From contig JAJTJC010000036.1 in NCBI GenBank assembly GCA_021295155.1, positions 62,001 through 126,000 of the forward strand: 64,000 nt of DNA, given 5' to 3'. The notes beneath the pieces are model-generated. The model saw only the letters and a program-made list of their open reading frames with translations, had not been told where the DNA came from and searched no databases. This DNA is from Flavobacteriaceae bacterium D16 (GTDB lineage: Bacteria > Bacteroidota > Bacteroidia > Flavobacteriales > Flavobacteriaceae). Positions within the stretch are counted from its first letter, which is position 1. Every line of letters starts with the position of its first letter. The position numbers and the translations under genes were made by a program. Shown here piece after piece: positions 11,408 through 20,281 of the stretch.

Positions 11408-12586
11408 ATGAAACCCATAATTCCCTCTCCTTCAGCACTATCCTTTAAGGGCCTTGTTTATTTGTTGTTTGTATTCAGCCTGATTTTTGGCATTTCCTGC
11501 AGCAGTAGTGGCTCCGATGTAGCTGAGATTACGGCTCCTTCCAACCTATCTGTTTCTGTTACTATAAACGGGGCAACAGATACAAATCCGACCGGAGATG
11601 GTTCCGGAGATGTAGTGATTGTTGCTCGAGCTGATAATGCCATTCGTTACGTCTTTCGTTTCAATAACGATCCGGGACAGCAAAATACTTCCGGCTTGTT
11701 TAATTATACAGTGCCTCAGGAAGGCACACACACCTACAACCTTGAAGTATTTGCCTATTCCGAGTCCGGGGAATCCATTAGCAGGTCCACTAGTTTTGAG
11801 GTCTTTAGGGACGAAATAATAGTAGCTGAAGAAGGCTTTAACAATCTGGTATTCGCCGACGAATTTGATTACGACGGCAGTCCGAATCCCGCCAAGTGGC
11901 ACCACCAAACCATCCCGATTATTGGGGATAGCTGGGCTAATGGCGAACAACAACATTACACCACCCGAATTGAAAACTCCTATGTGAGTAACGGCACCTT
12001 AAAGATTAAGGCGATAAAAGAGGACTATACAGAATCCACTACCGGATCTACCAAATCCTATACCTCTGCCCGGTTGAATTCAAAGTTTGCCTTTCAATAC
12101 GGACGGGTAGAGGTGAAAGCTAAATTACCTGCAGAAGCGGGTACCTGGCCCGCTATCTGGACGCTGGGAGCCAATATCGATGAGGTAGGCAATTTTTTTG
12201 GCAGCCAGTACGGCAGTGTGGGCTGGCCAGCCTGCGGTGAAATTGATATCATGGAACAAAGGGGGGACGACAAAAACACCTCTATCGGATACTTCCACTG
12301 GGGCAACACCTCTAATGGGCAATACCAAAATGCCGGGGGCGACATACCTGTTTCCAATGCCTCCACCGAATACCATATCTACGCCCTGGAATGGGACAGC
12401 AGTACCATGAAAATACTGTTAGACGATGCCGTGGTTTTTCAACTGTCCAACACTTCAGACAAACCTTTTGACAACCCGCATTATCTATTGCTAAATATCG
12501 CCATGGGCGGCAACCTGGGAGGAAATATCCCGGGTACTTTCACCGAAAGCATCATGGAGATTGATTATGTGAGGGTTTATCAGTAG
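11408..12586 (+). CDS. GH16 family beta-glucanase lipoprotein (laminarinase-like)
   Basis: The 392-residue protein has a lipoprotein signal (GISC, Cys31), a PKD/Ig-like domain at about 42-135 and a GH16 jelly roll from about 146 to the end. The catalytic signature EIDIMEQRG gives nucleophile E278, D280 and acid/base E283; the ExDxxE form with the extra Met bulge is that of laminarinases (beta-1,3-glucanases). Other GH16 landmarks are the LVFADEFDYDG opening, WPAIWTLG near 249-256 and IDYVRVYQ at the end. It probably sits on the cell surface and cuts beta-1,3- or mixed beta-glucan, a major algal storage polymer. No SusCD genes are nearby. The exact substrate remains open because agarases and carrageenases share the fold. 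Confidence 0.92.
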   Translation: MKPIIPSPSALSFKGLVYLLFVFSLIFGISCSSSGSDVAEITAPSNLSVSVTINGATDTNPTGDGSGDVVIVARADNAIRYVFRFNNDPGQQNTSGLFNYTVPQEGTHTYNLEVFAYSESGESISRSTSFEVFRDEIIVAEEGFNNLVFADEFDYDGSPNPAKWHHQTIPIIGDSWANGEQQHYTTRIENSYVSNGTLKIKAIKEDYTESTTGSTKSYTSARLNSKFAFQYGRVEVKAKLPAEAGTWPAIWTLGANIDEVGNFFGSQYGSVGWPACGEIDIMEQRGDDKNTSIGYFHWGNTSNGQYQNAGGDIPVSNASTEYHIYALEWDSSTMKILLDDAVVFQLSNTSDKPFDNPHYLLLNIAMGGNLGGNIPGTFTESIMEIDYVRVYQ

Positions 12587-12599
12587 ACATGGAACTTAC

Positions 12600-12631
12600 A
12601 ACAGTGAAGTTTCGAAGAATACTTCACTGTT
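12600..12631. terminator. symmetrical hairpin between convergent genes
   Basis: An 11-bp perfect inverted repeat (AACAGTGAAGT at 12600-12610 and ACTTCACTGTT at 12621-12631) encloses a 10-base loop. It lies between the GH16 gene and the convergent CPXCG gene, and the right arm contains the TGA stop of the latter. It could stop transcription from both sides, although no long T tract follows in either direction. Confidence 0.55.
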
Positions 12632-12806
12632 CGATATCCACCGCCTCAAAAGCAGTTAATTCCTGCCCCTCAAAAGATGCCGTAACTTCAATAGGGTTGC
12701 AACACACCTCGCAGTCTTCTACATAGGTTTGCTGTGATATGGAGGGGTCCAGCAGCATGGAGATTTTTTCCCAGCAATACGGACATTGGAAAAACTGTTC
12801 GTACAT
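12624..12806 (-). CDS. CPXCG-motif cysteine-rich protein
   Basis: The 60-residue protein has the paired cysteines of the CPXCG family: CPYC at 8-11 and CEVCC at 32-36, separated by the WEKISMLLDPSISQQTYVEDCE spacer type seen in this family. The four Cys probably bind zinc in a small rubredoxin-like ribbon. Function is unknown. It starts 15 bp after the TolC-like gene and is probably the last gene of the efflux operon, although a role in efflux is only suggested by position. Confidence 0.85.
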   Translation of the reverse strand: MYEQFFQCPYCWEKISMLLDPSISQQTYVEDCEVCCNPIEVTASFEGQELTAFEAVDIEQ

Positions 12807-12821
12807 CCCCTAAATAAAGGC

Positions 12822-14171
12822 TTAGAGTTCTACATTCAGGAGTTGTCCGGTAAGCTGCAGCAGCTGCAACTCGGCCAGTTTAGCATCGTACTTGGCCAGG
12901 TTTTTATTGGTCAGCGCATTCAGTAAGTTGATTTGCGCCAGCCTGAATTCAATCCCCGTAATCCGCCCCAATTGAAACTGTTCCTTCGAACGTTCAAAAT
13001 TGTTCCGGTTGGTAAGCACATTCTGCTCCTGAATATGGTAGATCTCCAGTCGGTTATTGTAAATGGCCAGTGCATTTTCAATATCCCGGTTCACTTCCAG
13101 TTCAATCTGCTTATTCAGCAGTTCCTGGTTCTGATAGGCTATTTTGGCATTCTTCACGCGCACAACTGTCCCACCCCCGTCAAACAGGTTCCAGGTCAGC
13201 GAAGCCCCCAGGGCGAAATTATAGGTGGTATTATTCACCCCCGGAAAGAAAGCCGAAGCCGCACTTTGGTTCAGGTTCCAGCCATAAGAGCCATTCAGGT
13301 TTAGTCTGGGTAAATAGCCCGACTGGCTTACCTTTATATCGTATTCATTAATCCTCAGATTCTTCTCGGTTTGCAAGAGGGCAACATTATTTTCCTTTGC
13401 ATCGGCAATATATTCTTCCAGCTCCAGCATGGGGATAAAACGGATTAGGGTATCTACCACAAAACCTTCATTCAAACTGCGGTTTAATACCACATTAAGA
13501 TCGCGCTTAGTGTTCGCCAGCTGCTGCTGGGCATTCAAAAGACTGATACTGTCATTGGTAGCATCTACCTGAGCATTAAGGATATCCAGTTTAGTGCTTT
13601 GTCCAAACTCAAAAGAATACTCAGACCTTGTAATCCGGTCCCGGGAAATCTCCAGGGCTTGCAGCAAAACATTTTGATTTTCTGTCAATCGCGCTACCTC
13701 AAAATACACGCTGAACAATTGCAGCATAGTATTTTCAATAGTTTCCCTGGCCTGCAATTCACTCAGTTCATACTGCTCCTTCAGGCTTCGGTAATTATAC
13801 AAACGCCCTAAGCCGTCGAACAAAGTATAGTTTACAGAAAGGTTTCCGTTATACCGCTGGGCTTCGGCCTGCTCGATCTTCAGGTTGGGCCTGGGAGAAC
13901 CATCTTCAAGTACCTGACCGGGAAATTCAATTTCCGAATCATCCCGATTGTAATTAGCCCCGGCCGTACCAGTAAGATTTGGTAAAAACCCACTGTTCAA
14001 TATACTCTTGTTGTTTTCAGCAAGCTTTACCTGGTTTCGCGCCACCTGTATCCCGAAATTATTCTCCAGGGCAAGGGAAACGGCTTCTTGTTTGGATAAA
14101 AGTGCTTCCTGGGCTATGGCTCCGGATAAACCGGCTATCCATAACGCAAAAACTACTAACCTATATCTCAT
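12822..14171 (-). CDS. TolC family outer-membrane efflux channel
   Basis: The 449-residue protein has a signal peptide (cleavage after GAIAQ) and the internally duplicated helical pattern of TolC proteins: LLSKQEAVSLALENNFGI at the start of the first repeat and a second coiled-coil region around 300-440 with LSRITGIEFRLA-like spacing. It should form the outer-membrane exit duct of the RND pump encoded upstream. Its ATG overlaps the pump stop codon by four bases (ATGA), so the two are translationally coupled. Confidence 0.93.
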   Translation of the reverse strand: MRYRLVVFALWIAGLSGAIAQEALLSKQEAVSLALENNFGIQVARNQVKLAENNKSILNSGFLPNLTGTAGANYNRDDSEIEFPGQVLEDGSPRPNLKIEQAEAQRYNGNLSVNYTLFDGLGRLYNYRSLKEQYELSELQARETIENTMLQLFSVYFEVARLTENQNVLLQALEISRDRITRSEYSFEFGQSTKLDILNAQVDATNDSISLLNAQQQLANTKRDLNVVLNRSLNEGFVVDTLIRFIPMLELEEYIADAKENNVALLQTEKNLRINEYDIKVSQSGYLPRLNLNGSYGWNLNQSAASAFFPGVNNTTYNFALGASLTWNLFDGGGTVVRVKNAKIAYQNQELLNKQIELEVNRDIENALAIYNNRLEIYHIQEQNVLTNRNNFERSKEQFQLGRITGIEFRLAQINLLNALTNKNLAKYDAKLAELQLLQLTGQLLNVEL

Positions 14172-17100
14172 TGTTTTTGACCTTCTAGTTCTTTGGGTAT
14201 TCTTTTCATTGAAGTTTCTTTGGGTACGGTCTGCTCTTCAATCAGCTTATCAGCCAGCTGTCCTTGCAGGTACACCTCTTCCTTTTGTTCCTTAATAGCG
14301 CGTTCTACTTCCTCCCTGGTGATATTGTCACCTGTAGCCAGCCATTTGGTGCTTTGTTTCACCCGGTTGCTGAACGACAGGAAAATAGGCAGCATAATCA
14401 GGGTTAAAACGGTAGCAAATCCTATTCCGTAGGCAATGGAAATAGCCATGGGGATAAGGAACTGTGCCTGCCTGCTTTGCTCTAGCATCAAAGGTGCCAA
14501 TCCGGCAATGGTGGTAATCGAAGTCAGGAATATCGCTCGGAAACGAGAACGACCAGCCTCTACCAGGGCATCATCAAATGTCATTCCCTGCCTGAGATTC
14601 CCATTGAATTTACCTATGAGCACGAGCCCGTCATTTACCATAATACCAATCAGGGCAATAATCCCCAACATAGAGAGGATATTGATAGGAAAATCATGGA
14701 TCCAATGCCCCCATGCCACTGCCGTAAGACTAAAAGGTACCAGGAGTATCAGCATTAAAGGCTGACTAAAACTGCGGAAGGTAAAGGCTATGGTTACATA
14801 GATCAGGAACAATACCGTTAGCCCTACCAATCGCAACGAACCCAGAAGTTTACCAGCCTCCCTGTTTTGTCCTTCATAGGATGGGGTAACTGTAGGATAA
14901 CGTGAGGTTATCTCCGGCATTATCACTGTTCGGATCTCAGTCATCACATCCGTAGCACTGGTGGTCTTGGGATCCTCCAGATCAGCAGATAGCTGAATTT
15001 CCCGCTGTCCGTCCAGGTGATTTACCGCCACATCGCCGCGTTCAATGGTATAGGAAGCAATTTCTTTTAAAGGTATCCGGCTACCGTCGGGAGTTACAAT
15101 ACGCATTTCGTCCAGGTCGGTTATAGAAGAGCGGTTCTCCCGGTCATAGCGGACCCAGACCCGTATTTCGTCCTGTCCCCGCTGGAAACGCTGAGCCTGT
15201 GTGCCAAAGAAACCGGCTCGCACCTGGTTCATCACTGTACGCAGGTTTAAACCCAGCAAATAGGCATTTTCTTTTAATTCCAGGCGGATTTCCTTGATCC
15301 CGGCTGGGTCATTATCGGCCACATCCTTGAGTGCAGGATTGTTCAACATGGCTTTTTTAAGCTCTTCCTTAGCTCCCTTAAGTTCTTCAATGTTGTAACC
15401 CAGTAAGGAAACAGAAACAGGATCGCCTCCAAAGTTTCCACCAGAGCCGTAGATGAGGCTTTCAACGCCAATTATCGGCCCAACCAATTCGCGAAGTCTA
15501 CTGGTAACCAAATCCGACCGTATGGCATCCGGACGTTCCTCTCCGGGTAATAGGTTAATGGTCAGTGTGGCAGAAGAAGATCCGGGACCCAGACGCTTAA
15601 TGACATTTTCATAAAGGACTTTACCAGTTCCCTGCAAATATTGTTCTGTAAGCTCTTCATTTACAATATCTGCTTTCTCTTCAATCAAGCTGATGATGGA
15701 ATCCGTAATCTTTTCATTGGTCCCGTTGGGCATCAGTAATTCTACCTGTATCCTATCACTTGCAATCCTGGGAAAGAAGGAAGTACGGATAATTCCTCCA
15801 CCGATTGACCCAAAAGTGACAATCAGCGCAAATACAAAAAAGGAGAAGGTTAGCATTTTATAGCGCATCGCAAAACGCAGCGCCGGGGTATATACCCTGT
15901 CCCGGTTCCAGGACATAAAACGATCACCCAATTTGTTAATATTCCTGAGTTTTGAAAATAAACGTCCTACTGGCGTTTTGGTCTCTTTACGTTTTCGTTG
16001 CAAGGCCTTGGAATGCGCTAAGTGAGCCGGTAGGATAATAAGCGCTTCCACCAGGGAAACCACAAGGGTCAGGATCACAATCACGGAAACCTCACCAAAG
16101 AACTCCCCAATCCGTCCATCCAGGAACAGGAATATGGAAAAAGCCAATATGGTAGTAATAATTGCTGAAACAATGGGAGGAATTACTTCCATGGTACCAT
16201 CAATAGCAGCTTGTATTGGTGTTTTCCCTTTTTCGTAATGCTGATAAATATTTTCGGCGATCACAATCCCGTCATCTACCAGGATACCAATCACAATGAT
16301 CATCCCAAATAAGGACAGTACATTGATGGTTACATCAAAGAATCCTGCAAAAATGAACATTCCCAGGAAAGCCACAGGCAATCCAAAAGCAACCCAGAAA
16401 GCCAGACGGGTATTGAGGAAGAGGGAAAGAAATAAAAGTACAAGCGCCATCCCCATGATGGCATTTTCAGTTAACAATTGGGTCCGCTGAGTAAGGGTGG
16501 TAGACAAGTCGCTAACCACACTAAGCCTTACATTGGTATATTTCTGATTGAACTCCTCTATATAGGCCCTCACTTTTTCTGCAGAGGAAATCAGGTCCTC
16601 CGTATTAGTACTGGTAATGGTAGTAGTCACCGAAAGGTCTCCGTCAAAGAAGGAGGCATTTGGCGTTTCCGAAAAACGATCCCTCACAATAGCAACATCT
16701 TTCAAACGTATTGATTGCCCTGAAGCATCGGCACGGATAATCAGGTTAGAGAGTTCATCACCGTAATAAGATCGGTTATTGGCTCTGATGAGGTATTCCT
16801 CGGCATTGGTTTTGATATTACCGCCGGTAACCAGGATATTGGCATTGGACACTGCCTGGGAAACTTCCTGAAATGAAAGCCCATAGGCCAGCAGATTGTT
16901 CTCGTTTACCGCTATTTCAATTTCTTCCTGGGGGTATCCCGATACACTGATCTGGGAAATTCCGTCAATAGCACGGATATCATTTTCTACCTGGCGACCA
17001 ATTTGCTTGAGAGTAGCCAGGGGGATTTTATCTCCACTAATAGCAAAGCTGATAGTCTGACGCACAGCTTCCTGCTTGGACACCACAAGGGGTTCCATTC

Positions 17101-17464
17101 CAGAAGGAAAGGAAGGTACGCGGTCTACTGCATTCTTAACCTGCAGCAGCATAAAGTCGATGTCCCTGCCCTTTTCGATTTCCACATTGATACTACCGCT
17201 GTTTTCCCGGGAAGTGGAGGTTACCCGTTCTACCCCCTCAAGGCCTTTGAGGTTATCCTCAATTTTAAGAACGATTCCTTCTTCAACCTCCTGGGGAGAA
17301 GCTCCTGGATAGGCTATGCTAACACTGATATTACGGGAATCCGTAAGTGGAAAAAAGGAAGATTTTAAGGAGGTAGCGCCTACAATCCCGAATATAAAAA
17401 ACGCAATTATAATGACGTTTACCGCCACATGGTATTTGATGAAATACGCAATCAGATTTCTCAT
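14168..17464 (-). CDS. RND efflux pump permease subunit (AcrB/CusA-like)
   Basis: The 1098-residue protein has the RND layout: a first membrane helix at about 10-30, a large periplasmic loop, helices from about 333, a second periplasmic loop and a final helix bundle. The neighbouring aspartates D397 and D398 in ILVDDGIVIAEN fit the proton relay of helix 4, as in multidrug (HAE) pumps and unlike the metal-pumping CusA branch. The C-terminal tail after about 1045 is charged and unusually long (LQGQLADKLIEEQTVP and onward). The pump would use proton flow to expel drugs or other toxic compounds through the adaptor and TolC-like partners. The gene overlaps both neighbours (TAATG with the adaptor, ATGA with TolC). 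Confidence 0.93.
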   Translation of the reverse strand: MRNLIAYFIKYHVAVNVIIIAFFIFGIVGATSLKSSFFPLTDSRNISVSIAYPGASPQEVEEGIVLKIEDNLKGLEGVERVTSTSRENSGSINVEIEKGRDIDFMLLQVKNAVDRVPSFPSGMEPLVVSKQEAVRQTISFAISGDKIPLATLKQIGRQVENDIRAIDGISQISVSGYPQEEIEIAVNENNLLAYGLSFQEVSQAVSNANILVTGGNIKTNAEEYLIRANNRSYYGDELSNLIIRADASGQSIRLKDVAIVRDRFSETPNASFFDGDLSVTTTITSTNTEDLISSAEKVRAYIEEFNQKYTNVRLSVVSDLSTTLTQRTQLLTENAIMGMALVLLFLSLFLNTRLAFWVAFGLPVAFLGMFIFAGFFDVTINVLSLFGMIIVIGILVDDGIVIAENIYQHYEKGKTPIQAAIDGTMEVIPPIVSAIITTILAFSIFLFLDGRIGEFFGEVSVIVILTLVVSLVEALIILPAHLAHSKALQRKRKETKTPVGRLFSKLRNINKLGDRFMSWNRDRVYTPALRFAMRYKMLTFSFFVFALIVTFGSIGGGIIRTSFFPRIASDRIQVELLMPNGTNEKITDSIISLIEEKADIVNEELTEQYLQGTGKVLYENVIKRLGPGSSSATLTINLLPGEERPDAIRSDLVTSRLRELVGPIIGVESLIYGSGGNFGGDPVSVSLLGYNIEELKGAKEELKKAMLNNPALKDVADNDPAGIKEIRLELKENAYLLGLNLRTVMNQVRAGFFGTQAQRFQRGQDEIRVWVRYDRENRSSITDLDEMRIVTPDGSRIPLKEIASYTIERGDVAVNHLDGQREIQLSADLEDPKTTSATDVMTEIRTVIMPEITSRYPTVTPSYEGQNREAGKLLGSLRLVGLTVLFLIYVTIAFTFRSFSQPLMLILLVPFSLTAVAWGHWIHDFPINILSMLGIIALIGIMVNDGLVLIGKFNGNLRQGMTFDDALVEAGRSRFRAIFLTSITTIAGLAPLMLEQSRQAQFLIPMAISIAYGIGFATVLTLIMLPIFLSFSNRVKQSTKWLATGDNITREEVERAIKEQKEEVYLQGQLADKLIEEQTVPKETSMKRIPKELEGQKQ

Positions 17465-18594
17465 TACTGGATGTTTTCAGCGGTTTGACCCTTATAGACC
17501 TTTACGAGCATCCCCGCATAGGCACCAACTACAGGTTGGGTAATGATCGTGGTGCCATCGGGCACATCCTTGAGAACTACCTTACGATCTGAAAAATAAA
17601 CCGGCTTTACATCTATCAGGTCCAGGATGCTATCCCGCACCACAAATATCTGGTTGTCTTCCAAAAGTAATTTGCGGTCTATTTCAATGGCTTCTTTTTC
17701 ATTCTTGGCGTTGAGATTGGCCTCCAGGTACATCCCCTCTCTCAAATCGGGATTGCTTACTTCTATATAAGCTTTTATGGTTTGGGAAGCCTGATCAATA
17801 CGACCGTTAATACGGGTCACTTTTCCCTCATAGTATTTGGTTTGCTCCAGGTTTACGAGTTCCACAACCTCCCCTACTTGTAGGAGATCGCTGTAGGTTT
17901 TACTTACAGCTACTTCCAGTTCGTAAACATCTGTACTGATATATTCTCCCAGTTTCTGTCCTGACCTTACCAGGGAACCCTCGGTGACCAGGGCCTCCGT
18001 AAGCACTCCTGAAAAAGGTGCAGCAATGGTATACTTGGCCAGGCGCTGTTCCAGGTTTTTTACATTGTAGTAACTGGTTAGAATTCCCCGCCCAGTAATA
18101 AAGAACTTTTCTTTTTCTGATGTCATATCCGGAAGTTGGGGAGTAACACGGTCCAGATCAAATTTTGTCAGGTAGGCCTGCCATTTTGGGTAAAGCTCCG
18201 GGTAATCCAAACGGAGGTCGGGCATCACGGAAGTGATCAGGTTGAGCAAGTTGCTCTTAGCGGATTGCACGCTGGCGTAATATTCGGCCGCATCAATGCG
18301 TATAATGGTTTCTCCTTTACGATATTCCTGTCCAGGACGAAAGAGTTTATTCCGTCCCCGGAATACACCCTGAACCTCAGCATATAGCTCTACCCTTGTT
18401 TTGGCCATAAGGTTTCCATTGGCAGGAACAATTATAGGTATTGTGCTGTTTGCAACCACATCAGTGAAAACGGTTTTTACTACCTTCTGCACTTCTGGCT
18501 TGTACTGTGTCTTACTATTCACAATTTGCCTCGCTACAAAAACAGAGGCTATTATTATGACCAATCCCAGTACGGATAAAATTATCTTTCTCAT
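17464..18594 (-). CDS. RND efflux periplasmic adaptor (HlyD/MFP family)
   Basis: The 376-residue protein has one N-terminal membrane anchor (LSVLGLVIIIASVFVA), a lipoyl-like half with VELYAEVQGVFRGRNKLFRPGQEY, a helical hairpin shortened compared with AcrA, the second lipoyl half with YTIAAPFSGVLTEALVTEGSLV, and a beta-barrel with VTRINGRIDQASQTIKAYIEV. It bridges the pump and the channel. It is the second gene of the operon, 9 bp after marR, and its TAA overlaps the ATG of the pump by one base. Confidence 0.93.
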   Translation of the reverse strand: MRKIILSVLGLVIIIASVFVARQIVNSKTQYKPEVQKVVKTVFTDVVANSTIPIIVPANGNLMAKTRVELYAEVQGVFRGRNKLFRPGQEYRKGETIIRIDAAEYYASVQSAKSNLLNLITSVMPDLRLDYPELYPKWQAYLTKFDLDRVTPQLPDMTSEKEKFFITGRGILTSYYNVKNLEQRLAKYTIAAPFSGVLTEALVTEGSLVRSGQKLGEYISTDVYELEVAVSKTYSDLLQVGEVVELVNLEQTKYYEGKVTRINGRIDQASQTIKAYIEVSNPDLREGMYLEANLNAKNEKEAIEIDRKLLLEDNQIFVVRDSILDLIDVKPVYFSDRKVVLKDVPDGTTIITQPVVGAYAGMLVKVYKGQTAENIQ

Positions 18595-18603
18595 ATTATT
18601 TGA

Positions 18604-19068
18604 TTATTTCTCAGGCAAACCACCTGCAAAATTTTGTTGTACTTTTTTTAAAACCCGGATCATCTGTTGAATCTCCGATTCGTCTATGTTGCGCTCCATG
18701 GTTTCTATGATATGCTTAATAACCACTTTGCATTCCTGAAAAATGTCCCGCCCCATGGGGGTTAGAAATACTTCATTGATACGCTTGTCATCGCTATTCT
18801 GCTGGCGGTACAAATACCCTTTCTTTTCCATCTTGGCCAGTAAACGCGCCAGCGATGATTTATCCCGGTAGGTAAGAAATGCCAGTTCATTCTGGTTGAG
18901 TCCATCCTGATCATTTACTTTCTTTAATACTACCATTTGTTCCTTGGTCAGATCCAGCCCGTGTTTTTCCAGAGCTTCCTGTATATAGTAATCAACCATT
19001 TTGGAGGTCCGCCCAATCCAGGGGCCAATGGACCTTTCAAAATCAATATATACATCCATACTTTCCAT
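18604..19068 (-). CDS. MarR family transcriptional regulator
   Basis: The 154-residue protein has the MarR winged helix: LTKEQMVVLKKVNDQDGLNQNELA, recognition helix DKSSLARLLAKMEKKGYLYR and wing with DDKRINEVFLTPMG. Members usually repress their own operon and release DNA when a small molecule binds. It heads the efflux operon, and a near-perfect palindrome lies 24-45 bases upstream of the start. The ATG at 19068 is the first choice; the ATG at 19059 (fourth codon) is also plausible, because the -7 box ends only five bases before the first ATG, which would make the messenger almost leaderless. Confidence 0.92.
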   Translation of the reverse strand: MESMDVYIDFERSIGPWIGRTSKMVDYYIQEALEKHGLDLTKEQMVVLKKVNDQDGLNQNELAFLTYRDKSSLARLLAKMEKKGYLYRQQNSDDKRINEVFLTPMGRDIFQECKVVIKHIIETMERNIDESEIQQMIRVLKKVQQNFAGGLPEK

Positions 19069-19072
19069 GGCG

Positions 19073-19080
19073 CAAAGCTA
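19073..19080 (-). promoter_or_regulatory. candidate -7 box of the efflux operon
   Basis: On the minus strand 19080-19073 reads TAGCTTTG, a full match to the Bacteroidota TAnnTTTG element. A clear TTG at the usual -33 distance is not seen; the nearest one lies inside the palindrome, about 25 bases upstream. Confidence 0.5.
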
Positions 19081-19091
19081 AACAAATCCTA

Positions 19092-19113
19092 TATAGTTGC
19101 ACGTGCAACCATA
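19092..19113. promoter_or_regulatory. palindromic MarR operator candidate
   Basis: The central 14 bp GTTGCACGTGCAAC (19096-19109) is a perfect palindrome, and after one mismatch pair three further base pairs match on each side (TAT ... ATA), giving a 22-bp dyad. Its length and symmetry fit a MarR dimer, and it covers the area between the -33 and -7 positions of the operon promoter, where binding would block transcription. Confidence 0.7.
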
Positions 19114-19222
19114 GTTAAATATATCTTAATTTTTGTTTAATCTTTTAGAGGATATATAAAACAAAAAGAAGAATGCCTTAAACATTCTTCTTTTCGCCAA
19201 TTTAACTAAACTATAAAGTCAA

Positions 19223-20116
19223 CTACTCATTATCGTTATCATCTTCCTCGTTATCCTCGAATTTGGTCTCAGCCATTCGCGTCCTTGAGAAATTGATATC
19301 CTTAAATTTCAATTTAGCATCATCCTTGTCGTAATCGAATACTAAAAATTGATCCTGATTCATCATTTCCAGACTCTTGTAGGAATCAAATTTATTATGC
19401 TGTATTTGCAAAACTTCCAGACTTGCAAGCTGACTAAACTCCTGAGGGATCTCTCCTCCCAAATTGTTATTGGCAAGCACCAGTTCTTTTAGCAATGCGA
19501 GTTTACCCATTTCCTTAGGAATATTACCTTCCAGGCCATTTTCAAAAAGGCCAAGAGTTTCCAGGCGGGTAAGATTACCAATAGATCCGGGGATCTCTCC
19601 TCTCAAGCTATTACTGGATAGATTTAAAACTCGTAGATTTTTCAATTTTCCCAGACTTCCGGGAATACTTCCAGAAAAGAAATTATTGAATGCTGTTAGC
19701 TCCTGAAGTGATTTAAGGTTGCCCAGCTCTTCTGGAATTTCTCCTTTTAAGCGGTTCATCTCAATCTTCAATACCTGCAGTTCTTTCAATTGAGCAACTT
19801 CAACAGGTAGAACCCCTGTAAGCTTATTAAAGGCAAGGTTGAGTTTCCTGAGGTGGCTTAATTGTCCCATCGACTTTGGCAAAACACCATCGAGGTTATT
19901 CCTGAACAGATTAATTGCTACCACGTGACCGTCTTCTACGGTAACTCCGTACCATTTGGCAACTGGAGTTTCTGCTTTCCAGGGATTCAACCACTGCTCA
20001 CCATTGGTACTTTCAAAAAGATCCAATAAAGCCATTCGCTCCTGCTTGGAAACTTGTGAAATAACCAATTGTGACGTTAGCATCAGAAGTAAAAGAAAAG
20101 CCCAGGATTTTTTCAT
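19223..20116 (-). CDS. secreted plant-type leucine-rich-repeat protein
   Basis: The 297-residue protein has a signal peptide (cleavage near VISQ), an N-terminal cap like that of plant LRR proteins (ALLDLFESTNGEQWLNPW, then WYGVTVEDGHVV) and about seven 24-residue repeats of the form LxxLxLxxNxLxGxIPxxLGxLxx from about 66 to 240. An acidic tail follows (EDNEEDDNDNE). The extra IP strand is the mark of the plant-specific LRR class. In plants these bind peptides or glycans; in Flavobacteria they are secreted or surface proteins of unknown ligand, presumably binding proteins. There is no T9SS C-terminal sorting domain. It is a single-gene unit with its own promoter box upstream. Confidence 0.9.
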   Translation of the reverse strand: MKKSWAFLLLLMLTSQLVISQVSKQERMALLDLFESTNGEQWLNPWKAETPVAKWYGVTVEDGHVVAINLFRNNLDGVLPKSMGQLSHLRKLNLAFNKLTGVLPVEVAQLKELQVLKIEMNRLKGEIPEELGNLKSLQELTAFNNFFSGSIPGSLGKLKNLRVLNLSSNSLRGEIPGSIGNLTRLETLGLFENGLEGNIPKEMGKLALLKELVLANNNLGGEIPQEFSQLASLEVLQIQHNKFDSYKSLEMMNQDQFLVFDYDKDDAKLKFKDINFSRTRMAETKFEDNEEDDNDNE

Positions 20117-20174
20117 GTTCTGCCTATTTGCGATAATCTGGTATTAATCTGATATTTAATAAAGAATTGTCCTA

Positions 20175-20182
20175 CAAATTTA
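20175..20182 (-). promoter_or_regulatory. candidate -7 box of the LRR gene
   Basis: Reading 20182-20175 on the minus strand gives TAAATTTG, a full TAnnTTTG match, 58 bases before the LRR start codon. No convincing -33 TTG lies at normal spacing. Confidence 0.35.
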
Positions 20183-20281
20183 ACGCAGACTTGCGACAAA
20201 ATGCCTATTTTATCGATGAACGGTACGTTTTTGTTGCGAAACCCCCCTTATCTGTTGTGAAAATTTTTGGAGAACAGCGAA

